From Littorina saxatilis (taxonomy: Eukaryota > Mollusca > Gastropoda > Littorinimorpha > Littorinidae), in assembly GCF_037325665.1 (NCBI RefSeq), contig NC_090249.1:59401943-59465942 (forward strand): DNA of 64,000 nucleotides, given 5' to 3'. Each line of letters opens with the position of its first letter. The stretch's first letter is position 1. A model generated the notes under the pieces. The model had not been told where the DNA came from. It made no database searches and saw nothing but the letters and a program-made list of their open reading frames with translations. Below, in pieces: positions 20,801 through 32,700 of this stretch. The translations under genes and the position numbers were made by a program.

Positions 20801-22047
20801 ATTGTCTTAAAGGTGTAATCATCCATTAAAAAATGTATGTCCCTAATTATATAGGTCCTAGATATTTGTGAAGATGTTCTATTAGATTAGTAGCTCAGTC
20901 TTAAAACAGGCATGCTATAGGCCAAAAATGGTTTTACCTGAAAGAAGCGCGTAGTGGCGAAGCCACAAGCCTGAGCCTGCGAAGCAGGCGAGCCATTTCA
21001 AAAAATGGTTAAAATCTGTGCAATCTGGTGCATTCTAGGCATCATTTTCAGGGCTGTAATAGTGTTGTGATCTTGTTAAAAATCCCATTTTAGCCTCCCC
21101 CCACCACCATTCAACACACCTTCAAACTGGTGAAAACAACACTACTGTAGACTAGTATGTATTCACCAGTGCACTGGTACTACAGTAGTGGTGTTTTCAC
21201 CAGTTTGGAGGCACACATGAAAAGGGTTTACAAGTCACAAAAGCATTGAAAAAGGTTACTGCAAAAAAACAAATGCAAGGAAGAGTAGTCACTCGCAAGT
21301 CAAAGAAGGCACAGTTCTTTTTGCCGCTTTGGCCGGATTCGTTCTTCTTCGTGTCAGCCTTCTTTTTTTCCGGCGGGAAGGTGTTTTCAAGCCAAGCCCA
21401 ACTCAATTTGTTCTTCACGCCGGAATCAAATGGTCCCGGCGAATTTCTCTGTACAATATCTGGGCGAAACATTTCGCCAAAAACGACGGCCTACATCCGC
21501 AGAACTAGATTGGGAACGCTCTAGATTCAGAACGGCAAGACAAATGACGGGCAACGCGCGTGCGCTGGCTTCGCCGAGACCGGCGCCCGGTCGCGCTGCG
21601 CGATATTCACACGGATCGTTTTTGCGGAAATTTTTCAACTTCACCGGAATAAATTTGACTTTACCGGATTTTGAAAACGGCTTTACCGGATTTCCGGCTA
21701 TTACCGAAAAAGTAGCGTGCCTGTTAAAAGAGCGGTTCGGCTGTATTATGTTCCAATGTTTAGATCACGCTATTACCTGCTGTTGTTCTTTCACTTTACA
21801 GCAACAAGAGAACCAGCAGCGACAGGTTCGAGGCGAGCCCCCACTGCCGGAAGAAGACATCAACAAAATGTTCAAACCCTTGCAGTCACCGCCGCGCCTC
21901 GACTGCCTCCTGGTGGCCAATCAGATTGACCAGTACTGCAACTCCATCTCTCAGTTCTCCGCGCAGAGCATCGCCAAGCTTTTCATGGCAGAGTCCCTCC
22001 AGGAAAACGCTGGAGATTCCGCAGCTGCTAGCAGCACTAGCAGTTAG
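14805..22047 (+). CDS. EIF3H: eukaryotic translation initiation factor 3 subunit H
   Basis: eIF3h is a core subunit of the cytoplasmic eIF3 complex that loads mRNA on the 40S ribosome. Six coding exons join in frame with GT-AG ends: 14805-14858, 15533-15689, 16095-16262, 19339-19588, 20104-20239 and 21802-22047, giving 336 aa (human about 352). Landmarks matching the human protein include [60 protein letters not shown] and [17 protein letters not shown]. The MPN domain covers about residues 15-145 and lacks a full JAMM metal site, as expected for this subunit. The start is the first ATG of exon 1 (MASRRQ, compare human MASRKE). Intron 3 holds three nested elements. The end of exon 3 with its donor is duplicated just downstream. 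Confidence 0.95.
16217..16330 (+). repeat. tandem duplication of the EIF3H exon 3 end and donor
   Basis: About 50 bp covering the last 46 bases of exon 3 and its GTGAGTC donor recur once, 60 bp downstream, with few differences. The second copy also has a usable GTGGGT donor. Using it would add 60 nt that begin with an in-frame TGA. Confidence 0.9.
16456..19082 (+). mobile_element. SINE with GCATGTCGTAAGAGGCGAC head, split by a transposon
   Basis: Head near 16456-16655 and tail 18905-19082 form one SINE of about 371 bp. It ends GACGTTAAACACCAAATAAA and GAAA repeats. A 12-bp duplication GTACCCCCATTT flanks it at 16444-16455 and 19083-19094. Other copies are at 24568, 34019 and 50164. The head shows no clear tRNA boxes. 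Confidence 0.85.
16656..18904. mobile_element. 2.25-kb TIR transposon, TAGGGAGGCCCA ends
   Basis: The ends TAGGGAGGCCCATCGC and GCGGTGGGCCTCCCTA are inverted copies with one mismatch. The target CCAGTAA is duplicated exactly at 16649-16655 and 18905-18911, and the SINE at 50164 shows the uninterrupted site. Only short frames are present (the longest about 70 aa at 17841-18050) and none resembles a transposase. A poly-T lies near 17559-17581. Superfamily is unknown; a 7-bp duplication is unusual. Confidence 0.8.
19880..19920. repeat. poly-G tract in EIF3H intron 4
   Basis: About 18 consecutive G. The rest of intron 4 shows nothing I recognise. Confidence 0.7.
20640..20765. mobile_element. decayed CAGTGGAACC-type MITE piece
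   Basis: Blocks such as TTTAAACCCCCC, AGGACCTCCATCTGAGAAA and TTAGAATGGAGGTAAAT resemble the MITE family in worn form. Both ends are unclear. Confidence 0.3.
21115..21212. repeat. perfect-arm hairpin in EIF3H intron 5
   Basis: Arms of about 32 bp (core ACTGGTGAAAACA and its complement) are separated by about 30 bp, itself partly palindromic. It may be a small foldback element or cruciform-prone site. Confidence 0.7.
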
Positions 22048-22150
22048 TGGACAGGGCGCTGATATATGTGATGGCTTCTTATTCCTGTGATAATGTATTT
22101 CACCGGGAATGTGCTGTGGTGTTGGACTCTCTTTTCTTTGAGGTGAAGAA

Positions 22151-22156
22151 AATAAA
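22151..22156 (+). terminator. EIF3H: polyadenylation signal AATAAA of EIF3H
   Basis: AATAAA begins 104 nt after the stop codon at 22045-22047. It is the first canonical hexamer downstream and precedes the minisatellite. Confidence 0.6.
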
Positions 22157-22249
22157 TAGTGACTTTAGTCGTCCAGTTGAGCGAGTATTTGGTTTGAGCA
22201 TGATTGTGTGTTTGTGCATTGAAAGGAAGTTTGACAAACTCGTGTGATT

Positions 22250-22660
22250 CTGTATGTGTGTGTGTGAATCTGTCTAGCGTGTGTTTGTGAGAATCTGTCT
22301 AGCGTGTGTTTGTGTGAATCTGTCTAGCGTGTGTGACTGTCTAGCGTGTGTTTGTGTGAATCTGTCTAGCGTGTGTTTGTGTGAATCTGTCTAGCGTGTG
22401 TTTGTTAGAATCTGTCTAGCGTGTGTTTGTGAGAATCTGTCTAGCGTGTGTGTGTGTGAATCTGTCTAGCGTGTGTTTGTGTGAATCCATCTAGCGTGTG
22501 TTTGTGTGAATCCATCTAGCGTGTGTTTGTGTGAATCTGTCTAGCGTGTGGTTGTGAGAATCTGTCTAGCGTGTGTTTGTGTGAATCTGTCTAGCGTGTG
22601 GTTGTGAGAATCTGTCTAGCGTGTGTTTGTGTGAATCTGTCTAGCGTGTGTTTGTGGACT
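22250..22660 (+). repeat. about 25-bp minisatellite downstream of EIF3H
   Basis: A unit near GAATCTGTCTAGCGTGTG plus TTTGT repeats about 16 times with substitutions. It starts about 95 bp past the AATAAA and so is probably just outside the mature transcript. Confidence 0.85.
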
Positions 22661-23710
22661 GGTATGGTCTGTGAATGCGAGTGCGTGAAATTGTATTTAA
22701 TGAAACGATCAGCTCACCTCAAGTCTAGGCAAATACTTGAAACGGTTACCGTCTACTTTCCAAGGTGTGACGAAGAGATAAGCTTTCTGCTAGTCATTCT
22801 CACTCCATTCAATCCAAGTCAGAATCTTATGACAATCCTGTTATTTTTAAAGTATATTTGATTACTTTTTCCCACTCATTCTTTCTTCACGAATTCAACA
22901 TAATTCACATGAACATCAACAAGTCAGGGTCCAACATAAAACCAAAATGCAACAGGATCTCAATAACATTGGATTGGGATTTGGGAACAAATCAGCAACT
23001 CATACATTTTAACCAATAAGAGAGTTAGCTGGCTACTTCAATATTAGTGTGCACAGATACAGCTGGTAGCATTAGTACCTAGTTCCAGCTTCTAATTGTA
23101 AGACGGGCACATAGCAAGACGAGTTTCATTCATAACAATTTCCAATCAATAAGAACTGAGGCTTACAAACGCTCTGTATATATCTCTTCACTGCAGCTAG
23201 GTGTACTAATGAGCGTCTATGGCTGAGGTACCAGTCACAACAAACTGTATGCCAGTATACTGCTACAACTTCATGTACCACCGGAACTGCATTTTAAACC
23301 ACACATGAATGCCCAACCCGGTGATATTCTGTGATATGAGTATGCTTCTGCCTCCACATTCATCCACAGTGTAAAAACGTGTACTCTATTTCATGTTATC
23401 ACTTACCTATCATCTAAACACACATCAGCTACATTCTGACATTTGATGGCAGAGTGATCTTAAAAAGCGAGCTGCCTCTGATCTGTGACAACAGAGCTAA
23501 AGGATACGGACATTTAAAATTCCTAACATTCAGTCAAGTAATAGCTGAATGTTTTAAAGAGGGCGGAAGGCGAGTTGTTTCTGCTTGTCTCTGAATCAGT
23601 GAATGCAAGAATTAAATTTGTCCTTGTAGGCGTGTCCACAGCTGACTGGTACAGAGGCTTTAATAATTCTTAACAATTCATAATCAATTTGGCATTGGAT
23701 GAACCCATAG
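22660..23710. other. intergenic stretch, nothing recognised
   Basis: Between the convergent EIF3H and SGTA genes. Read on both strands; no convincing exon, repeat or RNA gene was seen. Confidence 0.4.
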
Positions 23711-23717
23711 GACCTAA

Positions 23718-23995
23718 GGCCTACACAAAAAATAGGTGTGGTTACGGTAACCCGACCTACCCTATTTTTAGGGGCCGGCCCTATAACTTTTTATTACATT
23801 TGTCAACAAAAAAACCCGAGTGCAGAAAACGCAATGAAAGCGAAAGCGCTCGAGTCGCACACTTATTTCCCTGTCAAGTAGGTTTAATTTGTACACATTA
23901 AAAAAAAAAAAAGTGATCGCCTACCTTCCTACCCTATTTTTGGGGGGGCTATGTTACCTTAACCACACTTTTTTTTTTTGGGGGGGGGGGGGGCA
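23718..23995. mobile_element. GGCC-type MITE, diverged copy with poly-G end
   Basis: It follows TAA at 23715-23717 and starts GGCCTACACAAAAAATAGG. The right side has the inverted blocks TACCCTATTTTTGGG and TTACCTTAACCACAC, then passes into a poly-G run where the end is lost. It is related to the copies at 12689, 52939 and 62836. Confidence 0.5.
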
Positions 23996-24567
23996 ATACA
24001 CATTGTCTGCCAGAAAGGTAGCTGGAAGTGGTATTAAACACTACTGGTATGATTGTCTTCTCAACCATCGCTGCCACAAGAGTATAAACAAAGCTATTGT
24101 TTACTTGACCTGCTAGAAAGTGTTCCAAGTATTTTTTTATTTTTATTGTTTAGTATCATCAACAAGCTATGAAAATGAGCCAAATATACTTTGTGAAACT
24201 CCTATTGCAAGGTGTGTGCATATTTCGCAAACAGTGTAATGAGTTAATCACAAGTCTACTGTTGGAAAGCTGTTAAAAGCATCACAGGAAATACCATACC
24301 ATACTTTACACTGCCAAATTTCTAATACCCCATGCAAATTTCCTCAGTGAACAAAACCCATGTGTTTAGTTTTTTCTCTCTCAATAATAACTATTCATGC
24401 GACACACAAAGAACAAAACATTAGTTCATCAGTTCATGCCTGTCGTATCATAATGAACACTTGAGAGTCGACTATGTGGCAGGCACCAAAGTAGCACAGT
24501 CGTATGTCGTCTTCAGAGGGATACAAGTACAGCTCCAATGTAAGTAATGTTCTCACACAGATTGAAA

Positions 24568-24832
24568 TTTCTTTTTCTTTATTTGGTGTTTTACGTCGTT
24601 TTCAACCACGAAGGCTATTTCGCGACGGGGGAAGATGGGATAGAGCCACTTGTCAATTGTTTCTTGTTCACAAAAGCACTAATCAATTGACTATATTCTA
24701 TACAAGAAACACTTAACAAAGGTAAAAGGAGAAACAGAATCCGTTAGTCGCCTCTTACGACATGCTGGGGAGCATCGGGTAAATTCTTTCTCGTCCCAAC
24801 CAATATGGGACTCCCCCTAACCCGCGGGGGGT
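24568..24832 (-). mobile_element. SINE with GCATGTCGTAAGAGGCGAC head, internally deleted
   Basis: Minus-strand copy of the family at 34019 and 50164, lacking a middle part. The 13-bp duplication ACACAGATTGAAA is exact at 24555-24567 and 24833-24845. Confidence 0.85.
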
Positions 24833-24949
24833 ACACAGATTGAAAGGAGACACAAGATCAGAACAAGATGGCTTTAGTCATGGAACGGCAGTACAGATCA
24901 GCATAGCAGTTTTCCATGAAAACCATGTATCAAAAATCAAGATGGTTAA

Positions 24950-25110
24950 GTTCATGGAAAGTTTAATTTTTGACAAAACAAAAAAAATCACAAGTACATC
25001 GACTTAATGGTCTTTATTGTGAATGTTATGTTTTGTTAAAAAATTAAACGTGACATAAACTAACCATTCTGGATTTTGAAAATGTATCAGTCTATCTGTT
25101 TTAGGATTTG
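24950..25110. repeat. AACGTTTA-type interspersed element, copy 3
   Basis: It shares CACAAGTACATCGACTTAATGG, a TTTTGTTAAAA block and AAACTAACCATTCTGG with the copies at 66 and 7590. From 25110 to 26420 nothing was recognised. Confidence 0.4.
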
Positions 25111-26421
25111 TGAAAAGCCTGTAGCACATTTGACCCCACCTCCAAGTGACTACATGCCAAACTGAATAAGCACCTGCAAAACAATCTCACAGAATACGCT
25201 TCTGCCACATGTGAAGGTTTAGCAAAGACTTGTATCTACTGTGGGTGTTGTGTATCTCTACAAGAAGTCTAACATTCTGCTGCTGTCTAAACTACATAAC
25301 ACTTGTTGTGAACTGACGTGTCAGTATGTACATATATAAAGCCAATATGCCATAGAAAGAAGTTAGTTGTCTGAACACACTTTGTCGTCTGAACTGAAAC
25401 TTTGACAGACGAGAGCTTGATACTCACTGTTAGAGATCTGTCAGTCATATAGCCTTAGTTATAGTTATTAGTCGTGCTGAACACAAGTGCAACACATCCT
25501 GAACTCAGGTCAAAATGAGTTACTTCCCTTCGGGTCTCATTTATCCCTGACAGTATGCATTGGTTTTCTTTCTGTGGGTAAGAAATCGATTTTTTTTTTT
25601 AACATATTTAGAGCTTTTCGTAATGTAATATTGATATAAGCAGATTCGCGATCGTCGATAATGATTTTTCATGGTGTTGTGTAATTTTTAAATTAGAAAG
25701 GAATTGATATGTAAGACAGTTTCAAGCGAGCTATCTTTCGCGGGTGTATTTACTGTGCAAACAACTCTAAATATGACAAAAGTGTCACGTGATAATCAAC
25801 TTTAGCTACGAAGCAGACAATACTTTTTTCTGTAACCAGTTGGGAGTGATGCAACAATATCACGGTCTCCTTCCCACAGCAGTCTCAACATTTCGACTTG
25901 TTTTAACGATGTCTTTATCATAACTGTGAAGAACAGAACGGAGATCACTGTCGAAGTCAGCCAATCTGCAATCACTTTCGTCTCAGTTGGGAGATAACTC
26001 TGTATTCTTGTTTTGATAGATTCTGCGCAGTAATTTTACACCCTGTCAGAGAGACCATGAGCGATAGCGTGGCCGTGGACCGATGATTATCAGAATGTAG
26101 TCTAACACAGTGTTGCATAGATCATTAACAACTTCCATTAACCCATCATCACAAATTTCACAGCATATCAAAAGACACCACTTTCACAAGTGAAACCCAC
26201 TCTCAATCACTTAACAACATACCACAAACAAAAGAATTCTCAACATCAAATGCAACCCTGTTGGGCAACTTTCTATCCAGAAGCAAAAACTGTTATAACG
26301 TTTGTTGACCTCTACTAAAATGATTTAAAATAACTTTTCAGCGCTCACAATGAGGCCTTTAAATCTTTGCAAATATGATTATACACTAAAGCCAAACATA
26401 GCCCAGATAGATCTTTAAAAC

Positions 26422-26427
26422 TTTATT
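26422..26427 (-). terminator. SGTA: polyadenylation signal AATAAA of SGTA
   Basis: TTTATT on the plus strand gives AATAAA on the minus strand about 330 nt after the stop. No nearer canonical hexamer was noticed. Confidence 0.45.
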
Positions 26428-26758
26428 AATTCAGTCCACTAGAGTGACAGATACAGGGATTTGACCTTTTCAGCACAACCGGAAAACATCAACCATCAAA
26501 ATAAAATACCAATGAATTTTTGACAAATAAACTTACATCTAAGAAACAAACAACCCTTAACAACAATGTCACAACAGGAGAATTAATCCTTGCATTTCAA
26601 ACGCATCTTAACTCTAAAAATGATGATGACTTTCGCTGTGTGCGGCACACCAGTTTTGTAGCACTGAGAAGTTTGGAGCAGAGTTTGACATGGACGTGAT
26701 ATGACCAGAACGGTGACACCTGCCGACAGTCTTCACACTGGAATGTTCACACGGCACA

Positions 26759-29700
26759 CTACTGCTGGCCCTCTGGGGGTGGAGGATCTGAAACATAACA
26801 AGAAACGTTCTTACAAAATGCAACCGATACAGTGAAACCCCCTTTTTATGACCTCCAAAAATCTGAGAAAATCAGGTCTTAAAAAGGAGGGAATGGAGGA
26901 AGATTTACAGAGGTTATGAACAGAAAATCAGGTCTTAAAAAGGAGGGAATGGAGGAAGATTTACAGAGGTTATGAACAGAAAATCAGGTCTTAAAAAGGA
27001 GGGAATGGAGGAAGATTTACAGAGGTTATGAACAGAAAATCAGGTCTTAAAAAGGAGGGAATGGAGGAAGATTTACAGAGGTTATGAACAGAAAATCAGG
27101 TCTTAAAAAGGAGGGAATGGAGGAAGATTTACAGAGGTTATGAACAGAAAATCAGGTCTTAAAAAGGAGGGAATGGAGGAAGATTTACAGAGGTTATGAA
27201 CAGAAAATCAGGTCTTAAAAAGGAGGGAATGGAGGAAGATTTACAGAGGTTATGAACAGAAAATCGAAAATATAAGGTCTTGAAAGGGTGAGTGTCTTAA
27301 ATTGGAGGGGGGGAGGGGGGTCTTAATATGGGGGTTCCATTGTACACATGTAGATGGCAAAAATCAGGCTAGGGAACTCTTACTGTCTAGACACAAATCA
27401 GGCTAGGGAACTCTTACTGTCTAGACACAAATCAGGCTAGGGAACTCTTACTGTCTAGACACAAATCAGGCTAGGGAACTCTTACTGTCTAGACACAAAT
27501 CTGAAATAGGCCGGGGAAAAGTCCCCCGGTCAAAAATTGACTTGGGCCATTTCTGGAGGGAATCAGGAGAACCTGTCCTGGCAGGAAATTGTATTACTTC
27601 TGGACAATGTACCATAGCACATTGATCAGGACTTGTGTGTCAGGTTTTTTTTCCTCATAGATAATTTTTCCTTCTCATGAAAACTAATCAAGTTTCCTCT
27701 GAAATTTGTGGACCCAAGAAGAATTCCCCAGCCTGAAAAATACTCATCACATGAAGCTGATACTGCCAAAATATAAACATTGCCACTGATCAGCTGAGAC
27801 TGGCTGTGACAGTAACAAAAAGGGTCCGATGTGCATTTTGTGCAGAGTTTTCTTCACATAATGCCTTTTTCTGGGGAGAACTTGTGCATGGGACCTTTTT
27901 CTTCACTGTGACGCTATCTGCCAGTTTACAACTTGACTCACAATGAAGGGATATAACTCTTCACTGTGACGCTATCTGCCAGTTTACAACTTGACTCACA
28001 ATGAAGGGATATAACTCTTCCACAGTGCACTAAACCCCCGGCAGAGTAATTTCCAAACATTGCCTATTGAGTGTTAACACCATATCACACAGTTCTCTGT
28101 GTAATAGTTCCATCATTTAAAATGAGAAAAGAGGTTGTACTTGCTTTGAAAACCGATTTAATTTCTTTGCTTCGAAAACCGATTTAATTTTCCAAAGAGG
28201 AAGCAAGATATGTTTACAAATACTGAAATACTAAAAATAAAACTGATACCAGATGCAGGATGACTCACTTTCATCTGATTCGCCAGGCCTCTGTATCTGG
28301 CCGCGTAACTGCTGAACAAGTTCCGGGTTCTGTTGCTGAATCTGTGAGGCCAGCTGCTGACCACTGCAAACAGTCCAAGGGGAGAATACATTATTGTTAA
28401 TGGCAAAATAAATCAAAACAAGAAGGGCAAAGCCCATACGACTCACATGCTTTACACATTTTTCCTACCAAAATACATGTGACCTTGACCCAAGGTCAAG
28501 GTCATCCAAGGTCATGCAACACAAAGCTGTTAATTCAAGACATAGGAAGTACAATGGTGCTTATTGGCTCTTTCTACCATGAGATATGGTCACTTTTAGT
28601 GGTTCACTACCTTATTTTGGTCACATTTCATAAGGGTCAAAGTGACCTTGACCTTGATCATATGTGACCAAATGTGTCTCATGATGAAAGCATAACATGT
28701 GCCCCACATAATTTTTAAGTTTGAAACAGTTATCTTCCATAGTTCAGGGTCAAGGTCACTTCAAAATATGTATACAATCCAACTTTGAAGAGCTCCTGTG
28801 ACCTTGACCTTGAAGCAAGGTAAACCAAACTGGTATCAAAAGATGGGGCTTACTTTGCCCTATATATCATATATAGGTGAGGTATTCAATCTCAAAAACT
28901 TCAGAGAAAATGGGAAAAATGTGAAAAATAGCTGTTTTTTAGGCAACATTTATGGCCCCTGCGACCTTGACCTTGAAGCAAGGTCAAGATGCTATGTATG
29001 TTTTTTGGGGCCTTGTCATCATACACCATCTTGCCAAATTTGGTACTGATAGACTGAATAGTGTCCAAGAAATATCCAACGTTAAAGTTTTCCGGACGTC
29101 CGGACGGACGTCCGGACGTCCGGACGGACGGACGGACGGACGACTCGGGTGAGTACATAGACTCACTTTTGCTTCGCATGTGAGTCAAAAATCTGTGTTT
29201 CTTCTTTTGCGTTCCTGAACTTTTTACGATCAGGGTTACCTTTTCATTTCATTTCAGTTACTTTATCATCCCACTGCAGGGAAATTCGGGTCGCTTCCTC
29301 CTAGTGGAAAGCTAGCAGCAACAAGAGTCGTGCTTCCTAGGTGGGTGTGTTTAGGTGTAATCAGCGACCTGCACTTTGCATGCATAATGAGGCAATGGCC
29401 ACAAAAGTTGTGAATTGGAAGCAGCCCTCATTATGCATGCAACCCCACAGTTCACCTTCAGTTTCTGTGGATTCGAGCCAGGGGTATTGTTTTTAAAGTC
29501 AGACTATTTTGGAAAAGCATAAAACAGAAAGAACTTACGCTTGTAACAAGTTGGCTAGCCCTCCCTCTCCGCCTGACTGGTTGGTCATAATACTGGACAA
29601 CCTGCAATAATCAGCCAACCGTAACACGTCGCACAAGCACACAACGCTGTTTTGCTGTGGGGGGTGGAGGTAGGGGGTTCCTAAGCTTTGTTACATCCAC

Positions 29701-32700
29701 AATGTATTGGACTGACAAATAGCAAACTCCACATTTAGAAATACAATGAACACACAAAAACAAATTTGATAACATGAAGCATGAAAAACATCACATCTGA
29801 GCATATTTCACACCAAACTCCTTGTGTCATTCCTATCTTCGTCGTCTGTTTGTTCTTTCCTGAGCTTTACAATCTCAGGGTCACCTTCTGGTTACAGTTT
29901 TGCATGCCACAGCAATGTTTTTACCCCCCCCCCCTCCCCCCCCCACGAGGACAGCCAGACACACTCTTCCAGGGTGTAGTTCCTACTAATTTACAAAGTA
30001 AGGCGGCAAAATCTTGCACTAAATGCTGTGTCTTTCTAGCCAGTATGGAAAATCGTAGCGCAAGATGTGAGCTGTGGGCACTTTGGATTTTTTCAACCTT
30101 TCATCATCTGATACCGAGTCTGTACAAAGACAACTTCTGTATCTGCTGAAAAGGCAGTCTGGAATAAGCCGCATTAAGTCGATCAGTCCTGCTGAAAAGG
30201 GCATTTTACCTTGTAGATGTAACAAGGCTTAGGAGACCGATCTATCCCCGATCTGTTTCTTTTAAAAACTTGACAAAATCTACTCACATTTGCTGCATTT
30301 GTGGGTTGGACATCATATTTGTTGCCTGCAGACAAATACATTATTGTTAGTGATTATAAATTTTACTAATATCATTTGTGACAAAACTGCAAGTCATAAA
30401 GAGAAATTCATGGCTAGTGGGTGGTAGTTTCACTTTCATTTTCCTTTCGGTAGTTAAGGGGTTACCGTACTTTCCGGGTCATAAGGCGCGACTTTTTTCC
30501 TCGAGTTTGACCCCTGCGTCTTGTATAACGAAGCGCCTAATCCGTGTATGAAATACGAAAAAAATCAAAGAGACCGCCTGAGTACCAGTCAAACAACTTG
30601 TGATAATGCATGTTTCAGCTGCAAGGTACTACCCTGGCCAAGTTTCCTCTCAAGACATCAAAGAGACCGCCCCATAGGTTAAACTCGGTCACTGACCCCG
30701 GTGCAGGAAGTGTTTCCTCTCTCAGATCTATGACAGGGGAAACACCTCTCATAGCAAAAACTAGGTCATTGACCCCTGGGAAGAAGGTCAGTGTCTAAAC
30801 AAGGCAACCCAGCTATCACAATGGACCTGCCTTTGATCTCGCCGCACACACAGAGCACACATATTTCCACTCTGTATTCTTCCTTTGATGTGCGGCTTAT
30901 TTTCATTCTTCGACCGTTTGTTACCGGTATACTTTTTAATTTTGGTGCGCCCTATCGGCTCCCTGCGCCCAATGGGTGACTGGATTACAATTTTGTTTAA
31001 AAAGAAGGGGGTGCGCCTTATGCGCTGTAGCGCCTTGTAACCCGGAAAGTACGGTATATGCAAAATAACATTGTGTTGGCAAGTATAAATAAATAAGAAA
31101 ATTATTATAAATTTTCATGGTTTCCGATATGCAAGAAAGTGGCCTGAAGGTAAGAACACAGGTTTGACATTTCAATCATTTTTTTTACTGGTACAGTGCA
31201 ATAGACAAATTCCAAAATAAAACTGTCGGGTTTGTACAGGTTCTAAAAGAGTGAATGCCCTTGCTTTTTACTCAGACAAACATTGGAGGGGCCAATCACT
31301 AGCGAGGGGTGTGTCAGAAACATGTGGACAGGAGCTCGTGTGAAGTTATTTGTCAGAGGAAAAGCAAGGGTATTCACTCTTTCACAACCCATACAAACCC
31401 GACGGAGTTATTTCCCAACATGGTCTATTAACCTATGCAACAGTGATAATTTCCACTCACATCTCTACACACCAACTATCAGTGAGCAACCACAATAAAC
31501 ACCCCATAACATATAAATGCATGTGCAGCATATTATTTAGAAAATACACACGCAGTACAAAAAATCAAAGAAGCGGATCAACCCTGACCAAAAAAGTAAG
31601 TGAAGATGGCTTTGAGAGCACTATCAGTATCATGACTACAGATGGTGAAGGCCTGGGGTGGTGTGCACGAAAAAATGCCCAAGTGGGTGAGACCGGTTGA
31701 AAACTCATAATTTCTCGTTCAACCAATCTGACCCAGCGCTTGGTGCCCACACTGTTGGACACTTTCTCATGCACACTAGCCCTAGGTAACAACGAGGAGG
31801 CAAAAGAGAAAGGCACTGACCATGTTCATCAGCTGAGGGTTGGCCAGCAGGGAACCGATGTCCATTCCTCCCAGTCCACCGGCAGGGCCTGCTGCAAAGC
31901 CAGCCTGAACGAAAAAAAAGAAAGAGGAAACAAATCAGCAAATCACATGCTTCCAAGTTATAAGGTAAAGGTAAAGGTATTCCCATAACCATCTGGTCGT
32001 AGGGGAGAGAGATGTTAGAGATCTCCACTTTTCTGGGGGCCAGCTTTTTTATGAGGGCGGTGCCCATCTCCTCTCCCTCGCTGCCTTTGCCTTCCCCGGC
32101 CCTGAATAGGGTCAGGTACCCATTTCCAGCTGGGTGGACTGGAGAGCGCTCGGAAAAATTGGGTATTTGTATTTGTCCCCGAGTGGGGGACGAACCACGA
32201 CCTCCAGCATGAGAGGCAAGCGCTCTAACCACTGCGCCACTCCGCTCTCCACTCCGATTTCCAAGTTATGCACGCAGAAAAACAACAAAACAGCCCAAAC
32301 AAGTTTTCTTCCCCAAGATTTGGTTAAGTATGTTATGTGACTTTTTGACATTATTCTTTCTCCAGAAACTGGTGTATGACTGCTTGAATTCCGGGGTAAA
32401 CCTGGTCATACAGGCAACAACCCACCGAAAAAAGGAAAATTCACATGCGCCAATATAACCAAGCCCTTAACATTTAATTATCACAAAAACGGCACAGTCC
32501 AAATCTTCTTCTGTGTTTATGGGCTGAAACTCCCATGTACACTTGTGTTTTTTTGCACAAGTGGGTGCTTACGTTTATGACCGTTTTTACCCCGCCATTC
32601 AGGCAGCCATATGCCCCTTTCGGAGGAGCACGTTCCAAATAAACTACCATTCAAATCTGGTAAACTTCTCACCCCTGTGGCGGCCTCACGTAGTTTCTGT

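Noticed and set aside
21246-21780. open frames just before the last EIF3H exon
   Set aside because: They lie in intron 5, contain repeated TTTACCGGATTT-like blocks and do not match EIF3H; the acceptor at 21801 gives the expected protein.
28798-29049. 83-residue frame kept in both TCAAGGTCA elements
   Set aside because: Shared because the copies are nearly identical; it resembles no known protein and overlaps the motif clusters.
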